DNA of 64,000 nt from Pseudorhizobium banfieldiae (GTDB lineage Bacteria; Pseudomonadota; Alphaproteobacteria; Rhizobiales; Rhizobiaceae), in assembly GCF_000967425.1 (NCBI RefSeq), contig NZ_FO082820.1, forward strand, positions 3,483,501 through 3,547,500. Direction: 5' to 3'. The translations under genes were made by a program, and so were the position numbers. The first letter of the stretch is position 1; every line of letters begins with the position of its first letter. Of the stretch, positions 27,569 to 35,959 are shown piece by piece. The notes beneath the pieces were generated by a model. It did no database searches, was not told the origin of the DNA, and saw only the letters and a list, made by a program, of their open reading frames with translations.

Positions 27569-29098
27569 ATGACGAAGCCGAAATTGCTGACGATGATGCG
27601 TGAAGGGACGACACCCCGCCGAGCCGGTACTGCGCGTGCGGCAAGGCATCTCGCTCTTCTGCTCGCAGGGGCTACCGCGCTCTCCGGCTGCCAGTCAATT
27701 CTCGACCAGGCTTACCAGCCGAATGTCGCCCCCTCCGATAACCCGCAGATCGTCGACGAGGTCCAGAAGAACGACCCGCGGGCGCAGATGGGTGCGCGGG
27801 AACATCCACGGATCGTCGCGAGCTATGGCGGAGAATATCACGACGCCAAGACGGAGAAGCTCGTCGCCCGTATTGCCGGAGCGCTGACTGCCGTCTCGGA
27901 GAACCCCTCGCAGTCCTATCGCATCACCATCCTGAACTCGCCGGCGATCAATGCGTTCGCCCTCCCGGGCGGCTATCTTTACGTGACGCGCGGACTGCTC
28001 GCACTCGCCAATGATGCCTCGGAAGTGGCGGCCGTTCTTTCTCACGAGATGGCTCACGTGACCGCCAATCACGGAATCGAGCGTCAGAAGCGCGAGGAAG
28101 CGGAGGTGATTGCCAGCCGAGTCGTGGCCGAGGTCCTGTCCAGCGACCTCGCCGGCAAGCAGGCGCTGGCACGCGGCAAGCTTCGCCTCGCGGCCTTTTC
28201 GCGGCAGCAGGAATTGCAGGCCGATGTCATCGGTGTCCGGATGCTGGGGGAAGCGGGCTATGACCCTTATGCTGCACCCCGGTTCCTCGACTCCATGGCG
28301 GCCTATGCGCGCTTCTCCTCGGTGGATCCGGACAGCGACCAGAGCCTGGACTTCCTGTCGAGCCACCCGAATGCGCCCCAGCGGGTCGACCTCGCCCGTC
28401 GTCACGCTCGCGCACAAGGGATGGAAGGCACCGTCGGCGACCGCGGCCGGGACTACTATCTCGCGGGCATCGACGGGCTTCTCTTCGGTGACAGCCCGGA
28501 AGAAGGCTTCGTTCGCGGACAGACATTCCTGCACGGGAGCCTCGGCATACGCTTCGAGGTGCCGAAGGATTTCCAGATCGACAACAAGGTGGATGCCGTC
28601 CTTGCAACTGGCCCCGGCGAAACCGCGATCCGTTTCGATGGCGTCGACGCCGGTGACACGACCAGCCTGACCAACTACCTCACCAGCGGCTGGGTCGCCG
28701 GTCTCAAGCCGGAAAGCGTGCGTATGGCCAGTGTTAACGGACTTCCGGCAGCCACGGCCCGCGCCTCGGCGGAGCGTTGGGATTTTGACGTCACCGTCAT
28801 CCGGATCGATGATCAGATCTTTCGCTTCCTCACCGCCGTTCCGAAGGGTAGCCCGGCACTGGAAACGGTTTCCACCGTACTGAAGTCAAGCTTCAGGAAG
28901 ATGAAGCCACAGGAAATTGCGTCCCTCAAACCATTGCGTGTGAGGGTGGTAACTGCAGGCCCACAGGATACGCTTGCGACCATGGCGGCGCGAATGATGG
29001 GGACCAACCGGAAGCTGGACCTTTTCCGAGTGATCAACGCGCTCCCGGCTGGCGCTGCAGTCTCGCCGGGTCAGCGGTTCAAGATCGTCTCGGAATAA
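27569..29098 (+). CDS. M48 family metalloprotease lipoprotein
   Basis: About 509 residues. A lipobox LSGCQS follows a hydrophobic stretch, so the protein should be lipid-anchored in the periplasm. The zinc site HEMAH is near residues 158-162 (LSHEMAHVTANHGIER), with the third ligand in RQQELQADVIGVRML. This is a BepA/YfgC-like protease involved in outer membrane protein quality control. The last 60 residues (LRVRVVTAGPQDTLATMAAR and VINAL...SPGQRFKIVS) resemble a LysM-like or M48-associated module. The start is uncertain: ATG 27569, 27593 or 27596, or a TTG further upstream. Confidence 0.9.
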   Translation: MTKPKLLTMMREGTTPRRAGTARAARHLALLLAGATALSGCQSILDQAYQPNVAPSDNPQIVDEVQKNDPRAQMGAREHPRIVASYGGEYHDAKTEKLVARIAGALTAVSENPSQSYRITILNSPAINAFALPGGYLYVTRGLLALANDASEVAAVLSHEMAHVTANHGIERQKREEAEVIASRVVAEVLSSDLAGKQALARGKLRLAAFSRQQELQADVIGVRMLGEAGYDPYAAPRFLDSMAAYARFSSVDPDSDQSLDFLSSHPNAPQRVDLARRHARAQGMEGTVGDRGRDYYLAGIDGLLFGDSPEEGFVRGQTFLHGSLGIRFEVPKDFQIDNKVDAVLATGPGETAIRFDGVDAGDTTSLTNYLTSGWVAGLKPESVRMASVNGLPAATARASAERWDFDVTVIRIDDQIFRFLTAVPKGSPALETVSTVLKSSFRKMKPQEIASLKPLRVRVVTAGPQDTLATMAARMMGTNRKLDLFRVINALPAGAAVSPGQRFKIVSE

Positions 29099-29110
29099 TC
29101 CCTTGGCAGC

Positions 29111-29971
29111 TTAGCAGGCGGCCATCTGGGGATTCGCGGAGACCAGCGCCGACTTCAGCTTTTCCATGGCGCGGCTTTCGATTTGGCGCACGCGTTCCTT
29201 GGAAATGCCGAGTTCAGCACCAAGCGCCTCAAGCGTTGCTCCTTCGTCCGTCAGCCGGCGAGCCCGGATGATCTTCTTCTCGCGGTCATTCAGCTTGGTG
29301 AGAGCTCCGTGTAGCCAGCGCATGCGCCGCTCTCCGTCGATCATGCCGGAGACCTGCTCGTCGGGAAGGGGTTCGCCGCTTGCAAGCATGTCCAGCCGCT
29401 CGCTGCTGTCTGCATCGCCGGCTATGGAGGGTGCCTGAAGTGAGGCGTCATTGCCCGACAAACGGGCGTCCATGGTCTGAACGTCCGCGACACTTACGCC
29501 GAGCGCAACAGCAATTTCCTCATGGATAGCCCGCGATGTAAGGTTGCTGTCGCCCCGTGCGAGCTTCGCACGCAGCCGGCGAAGGTTGAAGAACAGCGCC
29601 TTTTGCGCGGAGCTCGTTCCACCGCGGACGATTGACCAGTTGCGAAGGATGTAGTCCTGCATTGAGGCGCGAATCCACCAGCTGGCATAGGTAGAGAACC
29701 GGACATCGCGGGCCGGTTCGAAGCGGGCGGCCGCCTCCAGAAGCCCGACATAACCTTCCTGAACGAGGTCGCTCATCGGCAGGCCGAAGCCGCGGAATTT
29801 GGATGCCATGGCGATAACGAGCCGCATATGGGCAAGGGCGATCTGATTGCGGGCATCCTGGTCCTGGTCATCCTTCCACCGGACCGCGAGACTGCGCTCC
29901 TCGTCTCTGGCCAGATAGGGAGCTGACATTGCAATCTTGATCATATTGCGGTCCGCAGACATGGCTTTCAT
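29111..29971 (-). CDS. rpoH2: RNA polymerase sigma-32 factor, RpoH2 type
   Basis: A 286-residue heat-shock sigma factor. It has region 1.2/2 (HMRLVIAMASKFRGFGLPM, DLVQEGYVGLLEAA), the RpoH box region (RNWSIVRGGTSSAQKALFFN) and region 4 (DEGATLEALGAELGISKERV). The N-terminus MKAMSADRNMIKIAMSAPYL is the RpoH2 signature; RpoH1 starts differently. GGAGAAG upstream supports ATG 29971. In Sinorhizobium rpoH2 is under the general stress sigma factor RpoE2; I could not find the exact EcfG promoter here. It converges on the M48 gene. Confidence 0.93.
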   Translation of the reverse strand: MKAMSADRNMIKIAMSAPYLARDEERSLAVRWKDDQDQDARNQIALAHMRLVIAMASKFRGFGLPMSDLVQEGYVGLLEAAARFEPARDVRFSTYASWWIRASMQDYILRNWSIVRGGTSSAQKALFFNLRRLRAKLARGDSNLTSRAIHEEIAVALGVSVADVQTMDARLSGNDASLQAPSIAGDADSSERLDMLASGEPLPDEQVSGMIDGERRMRWLHGALTKLNDREKKIIRARRLTDEGATLEALGAELGISKERVRQIESRAMEKLKSALVSANPQMAAC

Positions 29972-30208
29972 CGTGTCTTCTCCGTGACGTTGGCTGGCTT
30001 CGACAAGAATGACAGTCAGATGGTGCCGCGGCCGCCGCCACGATTTACCCACTCCGCCTTCCTCGTCCCCTCTTCGTTCCCAAGAGGCCTTGCCATCTCG
30101 CGGCTGGCCCCTATTTCCTGTTTTGAGGAGCGGTTCTTGAAGCGTCTGCAGACGCCACAGTTGTCGCCGTTCCGGCGGGTTAACGTCCTGCGCGAGAAAA
30201 AGTTCCAA

Positions 30209-30236
30209 TAAAAAACCCGGCACAATGGCCGGGTTT
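30209..30236 (-). terminator. Rho-independent terminator after carD
   Basis: On the minus strand AACCCGGC and GCCGGGTT form a perfect eight-base stem with a six-base loop, followed by TTTTTTATTGG. It lies 26 bases after the carD stop codon. The remaining space to rpoH2 (29972-30208) must hold the rpoH2 promoter; I recognise no clear motif in it. Confidence 0.9.
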
Positions 30237-30261
30237 CTCAAAGTTACGATGCAGCCGAAGC

Positions 30262-30831
30262 TTATGCGGCTTCGGCCTGGGACTCTTCTTCTTCAACGAC
30301 CTTGCCGCGCTTCGGGCCCTTGGCGAGGTTTACCTCGACCAGACGTACGGCTTCCGTGTCAGACATCTTGTTGACCGCTGCAATCTCCCGCGCCATTCGA
30401 TCGAGGGCAGCTTCATAGAGCTGGCGCTCCGAATAGGATTGTTCCGGCTGGTTTTCCGCGCGGTAAAGATCACGCACGACCTCCGCAATGGAGATCAAGT
30501 CTCCAGAGTTGATCTTTGCATCATACTCCTGGGCGCGGCGCGACCACATGGTGCGCTTCACGCGCGCCTTGCCCTGCACCACCTTGAGGGCCCGCTCGAC
30601 GAAGTCGGTTTCGGAGAGCTTGCGCATGCCGATGCTGACAGCCTTAGCCACCGGCACCTTGAGCCGCATCTTGTCCTTCTCGAAATCGATCACGAAAAGC
30701 TCGAGCTTCATGCCCGCCACTTCCTGCTCTTCGATCGCGGTAATCATACCTACGCCATGTGCCGGGTAAACGATCGCTTCACCGGTCTTGAAGCCCTGGC
30801 GTGCCGAAGATTTTTTCTGCTGGGTCGTCAT
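30262..30831 (-). CDS. carD: CarD family transcriptional regulator
   Basis: A 189-residue CarD/CdnL protein. The N-terminal RNA polymerase-interaction domain reads FKTGEAIVYPAHGVGMITAI and MKLELFVIDFEKDKMRLKVP, and the C-terminal helical DNA-binding part has MRKLSETDFVERAL, KINSGDLISIAEVVRDLY and SYSERQLYEAALDRMA. CdnL stabilises open complexes at housekeeping and rRNA promoters in alphaproteobacteria. The start MTTQQKKSSARQGFKTG at 30831 is chosen; upstream in-frame codons look like leader. It is the last gene of the helicase-S4-fdxA-carD run, with its own long leader. Confidence 0.95.
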   Translation of the reverse strand: MTTQQKKSSARQGFKTGEAIVYPAHGVGMITAIEEQEVAGMKLELFVIDFEKDKMRLKVPVAKAVSIGMRKLSETDFVERALKVVQGKARVKRTMWSRRAQEYDAKINSGDLISIAEVVRDLYRAENQPEQSYSERQLYEAALDRMAREIAAVNKMSDTEAVRLVEVNLAKGPKRGKVVEEEESQAEAA

Positions 30832-31187
30832 ACGTTTCACAAACTCCCTGTTACGCACCCGGTGTACGACCGGGGCCGGGTCAGGCAGGCCCGGATGAGA
30901 CGGGGGAAACCGTCGGGTCACTCGATACTGGTCCGACCAACGTGCGCGAAAAGAACCTCCACCGCGATAAACGACGACAAACACATTATGGGAATGTCAC
31001 GGAAACCGCGTCGGATGCTCTGTAACTTTCGTGATGTTTTTTGGGCACGCTTGTGCCGCTCGTGGAACAGTAATCCCTGTCTACCACAAAAAAGTGCGGA
31101 AATCAATTATTTGCTTTTATGCGCGCCATGACGGCACGCTGACCTAGCTGCACAAATGGAAGGCACACCCACTGCGCGGCACCAGCT
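30832..31187. other. Intergenic region upstream of carD
   Basis: This 356-base gap separates fdxA (end 31188) from carD (start 30831), both on the minus strand. Its AT-rich centre (about 31065-31120) stands out from the GC-rich surroundings. CATAATG on the minus strand near 30990 could be a -10 element, but I see no convincing -35. No coding or RNA gene is supported, and no terminator is visible after fdxA. Confidence 0.4.
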
Positions 31188-31526
31188 TCAGTCGCCCTTT
31201 CCAGGCTCCGGCGAGAAATACTGGTCAAACTTGCCAGGAACTCCATCCATTTCCTTGGCCTCGGGCATCGGCTCGCGCTTCACCGTGATGTTCGGCCAGA
31301 TCTGGGCGTATTCGGCATTCACCTTCAGCCACTTGTCGAGACCAGGCTCGGTGTCGGGCTTGATGGCCTCAGCCGGGCATTCAGGCTCGCAGACTCCGCA
31401 ATCGATGCATTCGTCCGGATGAATGACGAGGAAGTTCTCGCCCTCATAGAAACAGTCGACGGGGCAAACCTCCACGCAATCGGTATATTTGCAGCGAACA
31501 CAGTTGTCAGTCACCACGTAGGTCAT
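31188..31526 (-). CDS. fdxA: 7Fe ferredoxin FdxA
   Basis: A 112-residue ferredoxin with a [3Fe-4S] and a [4Fe-4S] cluster. The cysteine patterns are [18 protein letters not shown] and [17 protein letters not shown]. The C-terminal 50 residues ([20 protein letters not shown]) are the extension typical of FdxA from alphaproteobacteria and Azotobacter FdI-like proteins. It carries electrons to partners that cannot be named from this window. It is located between the S4-domain gene and carD, an order often seen in Rhizobiales. Confidence 0.96.
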   Translation of the reverse strand: MTYVVTDNCVRCKYTDCVEVCPVDCFYEGENFLVIHPDECIDCGVCEPECPAEAIKPDTEPGLDKWLKVNAEYAQIWPNITVKREPMPEAKEMDGVPGKFDQYFSPEPGKGD

Positions 31527-31765
31527 GCAGCACTCCAGAATTGCGGTCTGGCGGGCTCGGCCTCGGGAGATTGGCCGCTCGCCGGCACAGACGAGAGGCC
31601 ATTGCGGCCATCGCGGCCACCCCGGCGCAACCCCTGCGCGTCGGTGTGTGAGGTAAGACCTTTCCCGACGCTTAGCAAGGATAAACCTTCTCCGGAAACG
31701 GATCAGGGAGGAGCATTATTCTCCTTGGTGTGCGGCCGCTCGCGCAATGCCGATACGCCCGATAC

Positions 31766-32110
31766 TCAGGCTCGAGGACGCCTCTGGGCGCGCTCGAAGG
31801 GCGTCAGCGGCCTTTGTGGGCCGAGGGTCTCAGAAATGTCGAAATAGAGGAGCCGCGCCTCCTCGAACGGCCCGCGACGATCGCCGCCGTTGCGCACGAG
31901 CAGCAGGACGTCGCGCCGCTCCAGCGCAAGCCCAACCCTGTCTCCGGGACGAACGAGGCAGCGAGGCTGGAGAACCGTTTCGCCGTTCAAGGTCACTGCG
32001 CCTGCGGCGATCAGCGACTGGGCGAGCGAGCGCGATTTCACCATGCGCGTAAAGAAGAGCCACTTGTCGATGCGCTGGCGCGAACCTTCCCGTGGGCCTT
32101 CTTCGTCCAT
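31766..32110 (-). CDS. S4-domain RNA-binding protein (Hsp15-like)
   Basis: A 114-residue protein with an S4 RNA-binding domain at residues 12-60: RQRIDKWLFFTRMVKSRSLA, then IAAGAVTLNGETV and the RPGDRVGL turn. It resembles E. coli Hsp15 (HslR), a heat-shock protein that rescues nascent-chain-blocked 50S subunits, although the C-terminal part differs. It lies six bases after the helicase gene, so it is almost certainly in the same operon, linking the helicase to RNA. Confidence 0.88.
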   Translation of the reverse strand: MDEEGPREGSRQRIDKWLFFTRMVKSRSLAQSLIAAGAVTLNGETVLQPRCLVRPGDRVGLALERRDVLLLVRNGGDRRGPFEEARLLYFDISETLGPQRPLTPFERAQRRPRA

Positions 32111-32116
32111 GGCAGC

Positions 32117-35113
32117 CTACTTCTTCATCTGTTCCTTCAGCGCAGCCAGCTTGGCGAAGGGTGAATCCGGGTCCATCGGCTTCTCCTTGCGCGGCGGCTT
32201 CGCCTCAAACCTCGCAGGCTGCGGCCCTTTGCCGCGGTCGGGGCGCTCGCCCCGCTCAGGGCGGCTACCGCGGCCAGGCTTGCTGTCCGGACGACGATTG
32301 GAGCGTCCCGGCCCCTTGGCCTCCCGCTCACCCTGTCCGCGGCCTTCACCACGCTGCTCATCGCGACCGTGGCGACGGTCTCCTTGTTGCGGGCGGCCTG
32401 CACGCTGGTTCTCGTTGCGTCCCGCCGGACGCCAGAGCAGCACCGGCTTCGGAGCCTCGGGCTCGGCTGCAGCAGCCGCTTCGCCTTCGCTAGCCTCGGC
32501 AGCGGCGGCTTCAGGCTCCGCCACGGCACCGTCAACCGGCGCTTCAGTGACTGGTTCATTACCGGGAGACGCGCTTTCATCGGCAGCATCCTCGGTCTTT
32601 TCAGCAGTTTTCGCCTGCGCCTCTGCCGTAGCTTCCGATGCCGGAGCGGGATCCTGTGCCGCCAGGAACGATGCCGCCTCTTCTGCGGTCACGGTATCGG
32701 CGCGATAGCCGAGACCCTTGAGGATTTCCTCCATGTCGTCGGGAGTGGCTCCCAGGATGGAGAGCATCGATGTGGTCGTCATGAAGCGGCGCCCGTCATA
32801 GGCGCCCTCCGGACGGGGCGATGAACCGGGCTTCCACTGCAGGAGCGGACGAATGAGATCCGCCAGACGCTCCAGAATGTCCACGCGCACGGCACGCTTG
32901 CCGAGGAAGCGGAAGCCGGCGAGCTTGTAGAAGGTGCGCTCGAAGCCAGGATCGGCAACAACGGACGTCCGGCCGGCGGCCAGGGCCGGAATGAGTTCGC
33001 CGTAGCCCGGCTTATCCAGACCATCGTTCTTGAGCGCCCAGAGCAGGGTAATGAGTTCTGCCGGGGCTGGCTTCAGGAGCGCCGGCATGAAAATATGATA
33101 CGCGCCGAAGCGGATGCCGTAGCGGCGCATGGAAGCGCGCGCGTCCTGGTCAAGCGACTTCACGTCGTCCGCGACATCACGGCGGAACATGACGCCGAGG
33201 TTTTCGACCAGCTGGAACGCAAGCCCCTTGGCGAGGCCCTGGAGGTCTTCGGCACGGGAGAGATCATCGAGAGGCTTAAGCACAGTCGCGATATGATGGT
33301 TCACGAACCGCTCGATTCGAGCGAGGACATGATCGCGTGCATTACCGGTCAGTTGCTCATCGGAAAGCAGGATGACCCGCGGCCGCATCACGTGATCGCT
33401 CGCCGCAAGGCGCGCAACCGGATCACCCAGCCAGCGGACGAAGCCATCCGAGCCAATCGCAAGATCGCTGTTGCCGGACGCGAAAAGGCGTGCCGCCCGC
33501 GCCTCGAACTCGAGCGCCAGAGCCTTCTGTGCCGCCGCCTGGACAGCCCTCGCATCGGGACCTTCAGCGCCCGATACCGGCGTAAACCGGAATCCGGCCA
33601 ACTGCCCGACGTGATGTCCTTCTACGAAGACATCGCCATTCACACTGATTTCTGCTTCCAGCATCGCATTCTCTCTCAGGCGCCTCATGAGCACAGATGT
33701 CCTGCGGTCAACAAAGCGTTTCGTCAACCGTTCATGTAGCGCGTCCGACAGCCTGTCCTCAATTTCCCTGGTCTTTTCTTGCCAGTGTGTCGGATCAGTC
33801 AGCCAGCCCGGGCGGTTCGAGACGTAAGTCCACGTGCGGATCTGCGCGATCCGCGCCGACAAGGTATCGATTTCACCATCCGTGCGGTCAGCGCGCTTGA
33901 CCTGCTCGGCCATGAATTCCTCATTCACGGTTCCGCGACGCACAAGATCGAAGAAAAGAGTCGAAATGAGGTCCGCATGCTGCGCCGGCGCAATTCGACG
34001 GTAGTCCGGGAGCGCGCAAGCCTCCCAAAGCTTTTCGACCCGCGCCGGCGTCGTGGAGATATCCAGGATCTCGGGATAGCGGCAGAGGTGCTCCAGAGCC
34101 CGGCTGTCGGTGGCGGGCAGGGCGCGGGTGAGGCCAGGAACAGTGGGAGCCACTTCCAGGCTTTCACGCAGATCCCGGAGCGACGAGAAGTCGAGCGCCT
34201 TCGACCGCCACTGCAGGACTTTGACCTCCTGGAACTCATGGCTCTCGATCCGCTCGACAAGTTCGTCGTCTAGCGGCGGGACCTGACCTGTCACGCCGAA
34301 CGTACCATCGCGGAGATGGCGGCCCGCACGGCCGGCTATCTGGCCCATCTCACCGGGCGTGAGATGCCTGAACTGAAAACCGTCGAACTTGCGGTCCTGG
34401 GCGAAGGCAACATGATCGACATCGAGATTGAGTCCCATGCCGATGGCGTCGGTTGCCACCAGATATTCGACATCACCTTCCTGGTAGAGCCCGACCTGGG
34501 CGTTGCGGGTGCGCGGGCTGAGCGCCCCGAGAACGACCGCGGCGCCACCCCGTTGCCGGCGTATCAGTTCTGCAATCGCGTAAACCTCGTCGGCCGAGAA
34601 CGCCACGATGGCCGAACGTTGCGGGAGCCGGGTGATCTTCTTCTGGCCCGCATAGAAAAGTTGCGACATCCGTGGCCGCTCGACGATGGTGATGCCGGGC
34701 AGGATGCGCTCCAGGATCGGCCGCATCGTGCCGGCACCGAGAAGCAGCGTCTCCTCGCGACCTCGCAGATGCAGGATGCGATCGGTGAAGATGTGTCCGC
34801 GCTCGAGATCGGCGGCCAGTTGCACCTCATCGATCGCGACGAATGCAGCGTTCGTTTCCCGCGGCATCGCTTCGACGGTGCAGACAGAAAACCGGGCATT
34901 CGACGGGCTGATCTTTTCCTCGCCGGTCACCAGCGCGACCGCGTTTGTCCCGACCTTCTCCACCACCCGGGTGTAGACTTCGCGAGCAAGAAGTCTCAGC
35001 GGCAGGCCGATCACACCGCTGCCGTGGGCCACCATCCGTTCGATCGCATAGTGGGTCTTGCCGGTATTGGTGGGGCCGAGAACGGCGGTAACACCGCGGC
35101 CGCTGAGGATCAT
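32117..35113 (-). CDS. SUV3-like DExH/D RNA helicase with long disordered tail
   Basis: About 998 residues. The helicase core is at the N-terminus: Walker A LGPTNTGKTHYAIE, motif II FVAIDEVQLAADLERGH, and motif VI QIAGRAGRHLRDGTFG, with YLVATDAIGMGLNLDV before it. This is the Suv3-like group, related to mitochondrial RNA degradosome helicases. Residues from about 820 are an Ala/Glu-rich acidic stretch and then an Arg/Gly-rich basic tail (KPGRGSRPERGERPDRGKG), both probably disordered, ending FAKLAALKEQMKK. ATG 35113 (MILSGRGVTAVLG) is preferred; a GTG at 35161 would add 16 residues. Confidence 0.9.
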   Translation of the reverse strand: MILSGRGVTAVLGPTNTGKTHYAIERMVAHGSGVIGLPLRLLAREVYTRVVEKVGTNAVALVTGEEKISPSNARFSVCTVEAMPRETNAAFVAIDEVQLAADLERGHIFTDRILHLRGREETLLLGAGTMRPILERILPGITIVERPRMSQLFYAGQKKITRLPQRSAIVAFSADEVYAIAELIRRQRGGAAVVLGALSPRTRNAQVGLYQEGDVEYLVATDAIGMGLNLDVDHVAFAQDRKFDGFQFRHLTPGEMGQIAGRAGRHLRDGTFGVTGQVPPLDDELVERIESHEFQEVKVLQWRSKALDFSSLRDLRESLEVAPTVPGLTRALPATDSRALEHLCRYPEILDISTTPARVEKLWEACALPDYRRIAPAQHADLISTLFFDLVRRGTVNEEFMAEQVKRADRTDGEIDTLSARIAQIRTWTYVSNRPGWLTDPTHWQEKTREIEDRLSDALHERLTKRFVDRRTSVLMRRLRENAMLEAEISVNGDVFVEGHHVGQLAGFRFTPVSGAEGPDARAVQAAAQKALALEFEARAARLFASGNSDLAIGSDGFVRWLGDPVARLAASDHVMRPRVILLSDEQLTGNARDHVLARIERFVNHHIATVLKPLDDLSRAEDLQGLAKGLAFQLVENLGVMFRRDVADDVKSLDQDARASMRRYGIRFGAYHIFMPALLKPAPAELITLLWALKNDGLDKPGYGELIPALAAGRTSVVADPGFERTFYKLAGFRFLGKRAVRVDILERLADLIRPLLQWKPGSSPRPEGAYDGRRFMTTTSMLSILGATPDDMEEILKGLGYRADTVTAEEAASFLAAQDPAPASEATAEAQAKTAEKTEDAADESASPGNEPVTEAPVDGAVAEPEAAAAEASEGEAAAAAEPEAPKPVLLWRPAGRNENQRAGRPQQGDRRHGRDEQRGEGRGQGEREAKGPGRSNRRPDSKPGRGSRPERGERPDRGKGPQPARFEAKPPRKEKPMDPDSPFAKLAALKEQMKK

Positions 35114-35382
35114 AGGATGGAAATTCAAATCCGTATCCGTACATGGTGAGTGCCGGAGCACGCGTCACCAGCGCCCCAGACATGGCAATCGCAAGCCGGC
35201 ATGGCAAGACGCCAGCGTGCCTGTCCCGCTGTTTTGCAAGGTCGTCATGAACAAAGCGGAACAAATTGGCGACGAATCGCTGACTCGCTCGGATGCTGTT
35301 TTGTTCTCACGCGGCCTATGGCCGCGTGCGCATTCCTTGCGCTGGTCCTGGAACAAATTGTTTTCCCGTCCATTGATGCCGC

Positions 35383-35407
35383 GGAACAAAACGGTAGAAG
35401 ATGCGTT
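35383..35407 (+). promoter_or_regulatory. EcfG-type stress promoter before the small-protein operon
   Basis: GGAAC (35383-35387), 16 bases, CGTT (35404-35407), an exact EcfG consensus. A second GGAAC (35350-35354) has 16 bases and then CATT, one mismatch, and could be a second weaker start. The ATG of the small gene is 37 bases downstream. The rest of the 330-base gap from 35114 holds a nine-base inverted repeat (35308-35328) and nothing else I can identify. Confidence 0.7.
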
Positions 35408-35443
35408 TGTTCCCGCATCCTGAATGTTGGATCGGAGAATAGC

Positions 35444-35599
35444 ATGCTCGGTACGGTGTTGCTGGTAATCCTGATACTGCTCCTGATTGGCGCTTTGCCG
35501 AATTGGGGTTACAGCCGCGGCTGGGGCTACGGACCATCAGGAGGTCTCGGGCTCATCCTGGTCATCGTCATAATCCTCCTGCTCATGGGCAGGATCTAG
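35444..35599 (+). CDS. DUF3309-type small membrane protein
   Basis: A 51-residue protein: MLGTVLLVILILLLIGALP, a Trp/Tyr/Gly-rich centre (NWGYSRGWGYGPSGG), then a second hydrophobic segment LGLILVIVIILLLMGRI. This two-helix hairpin with an aromatic turn matches the DUF3309 family, whose function is unknown. A GGAG element lies 7 bases before the ATG. The EcfG promoter immediately upstream makes it a probable general-stress gene, co-transcribed with the glycine-zipper lipoprotein gene 31 bases downstream. Confidence 0.85.
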   Translation: MLGTVLLVILILLLIGALPNWGYSRGWGYGPSGGLGLILVIVIILLLMGRI

Positions 35600-35630
35600 T
35601 AAAGCGTCGTCAAATCGGGAAGGAAAAATC

Positions 35631-35885
35631 ATGAAGAAGATCTTGCTCGCCGCCGCCCTCATCGGCTCTCTCGCATCCTGCACCTCCACGGAACGCGGCA
35701 CGGCCATCGGCGCCGGTACCGGCGCTGTTGTCGGCGGCCTTGCAACGAACAGCTGGGGTGGTGCAGCGGTCGGCGCGGTCGCAGGTGGTGCGGTCGGCGC
35801 GCTGGTGGGTGCCTCCCAGGAGCGCTCGGGCTACTGCGTCTATCGGGATCGCTACGGCCGGACCTACGAAGCACGCTGCCGCTAA
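35631..35885 (+). CDS. Glycine-zipper outer membrane lipoprotein
   Basis: An 84-residue small lipoprotein. The signal MKKILLAAALIGSLASC has a lipobox (LASC), so Cys17 should be lipidated. The middle is a glycine zipper (GTAIGAGTGAVVGGLA, GGAAVGAVAGGAVGALVGA) and the end is a short Cys/Arg/Tyr-rich tail (YCVYRDRYGRTYEARCR). Such proteins sit in the outer membrane and often belong to envelope-stress regulons. It follows the DUF3309 gene and ends at a strong terminator. Confidence 0.88.
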   Translation: MKKILLAAALIGSLASCTSTERGTAIGAGTGAVVGGLATNSWGGAAVGAVAGGAVGALVGASQERSGYCVYRDRYGRTYEARCR

Positions 35886-35902
35886 TTGGCACCTTCTGTA
35901 AC

Positions 35903-35940
35903 AAAAAAGCGGCGCCGGTAACCCCGGCGCCGCTTTTCGT
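35903..35940. terminator. Bidirectional terminator between the small lipoprotein gene and phbB
   Basis: AAAAAAGCGGCGCCGG and CCGGCGCCGCTTTT form a ten-base GC stem with A-run and T-run on either side, so it can work in both directions. It lies between two converging genes. Confidence 0.92.
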
Positions 35941-35959
35941 TTTGTCTTCCGAATGAGGA

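Noticed and set aside
29972..30208. GGAAC elements upstream of rpoH2
   Set aside because: On the minus strand GGAAC occurs in this gap, but no CGTT-like element follows at 16-17 bases, so an EcfG promoter cannot be claimed.
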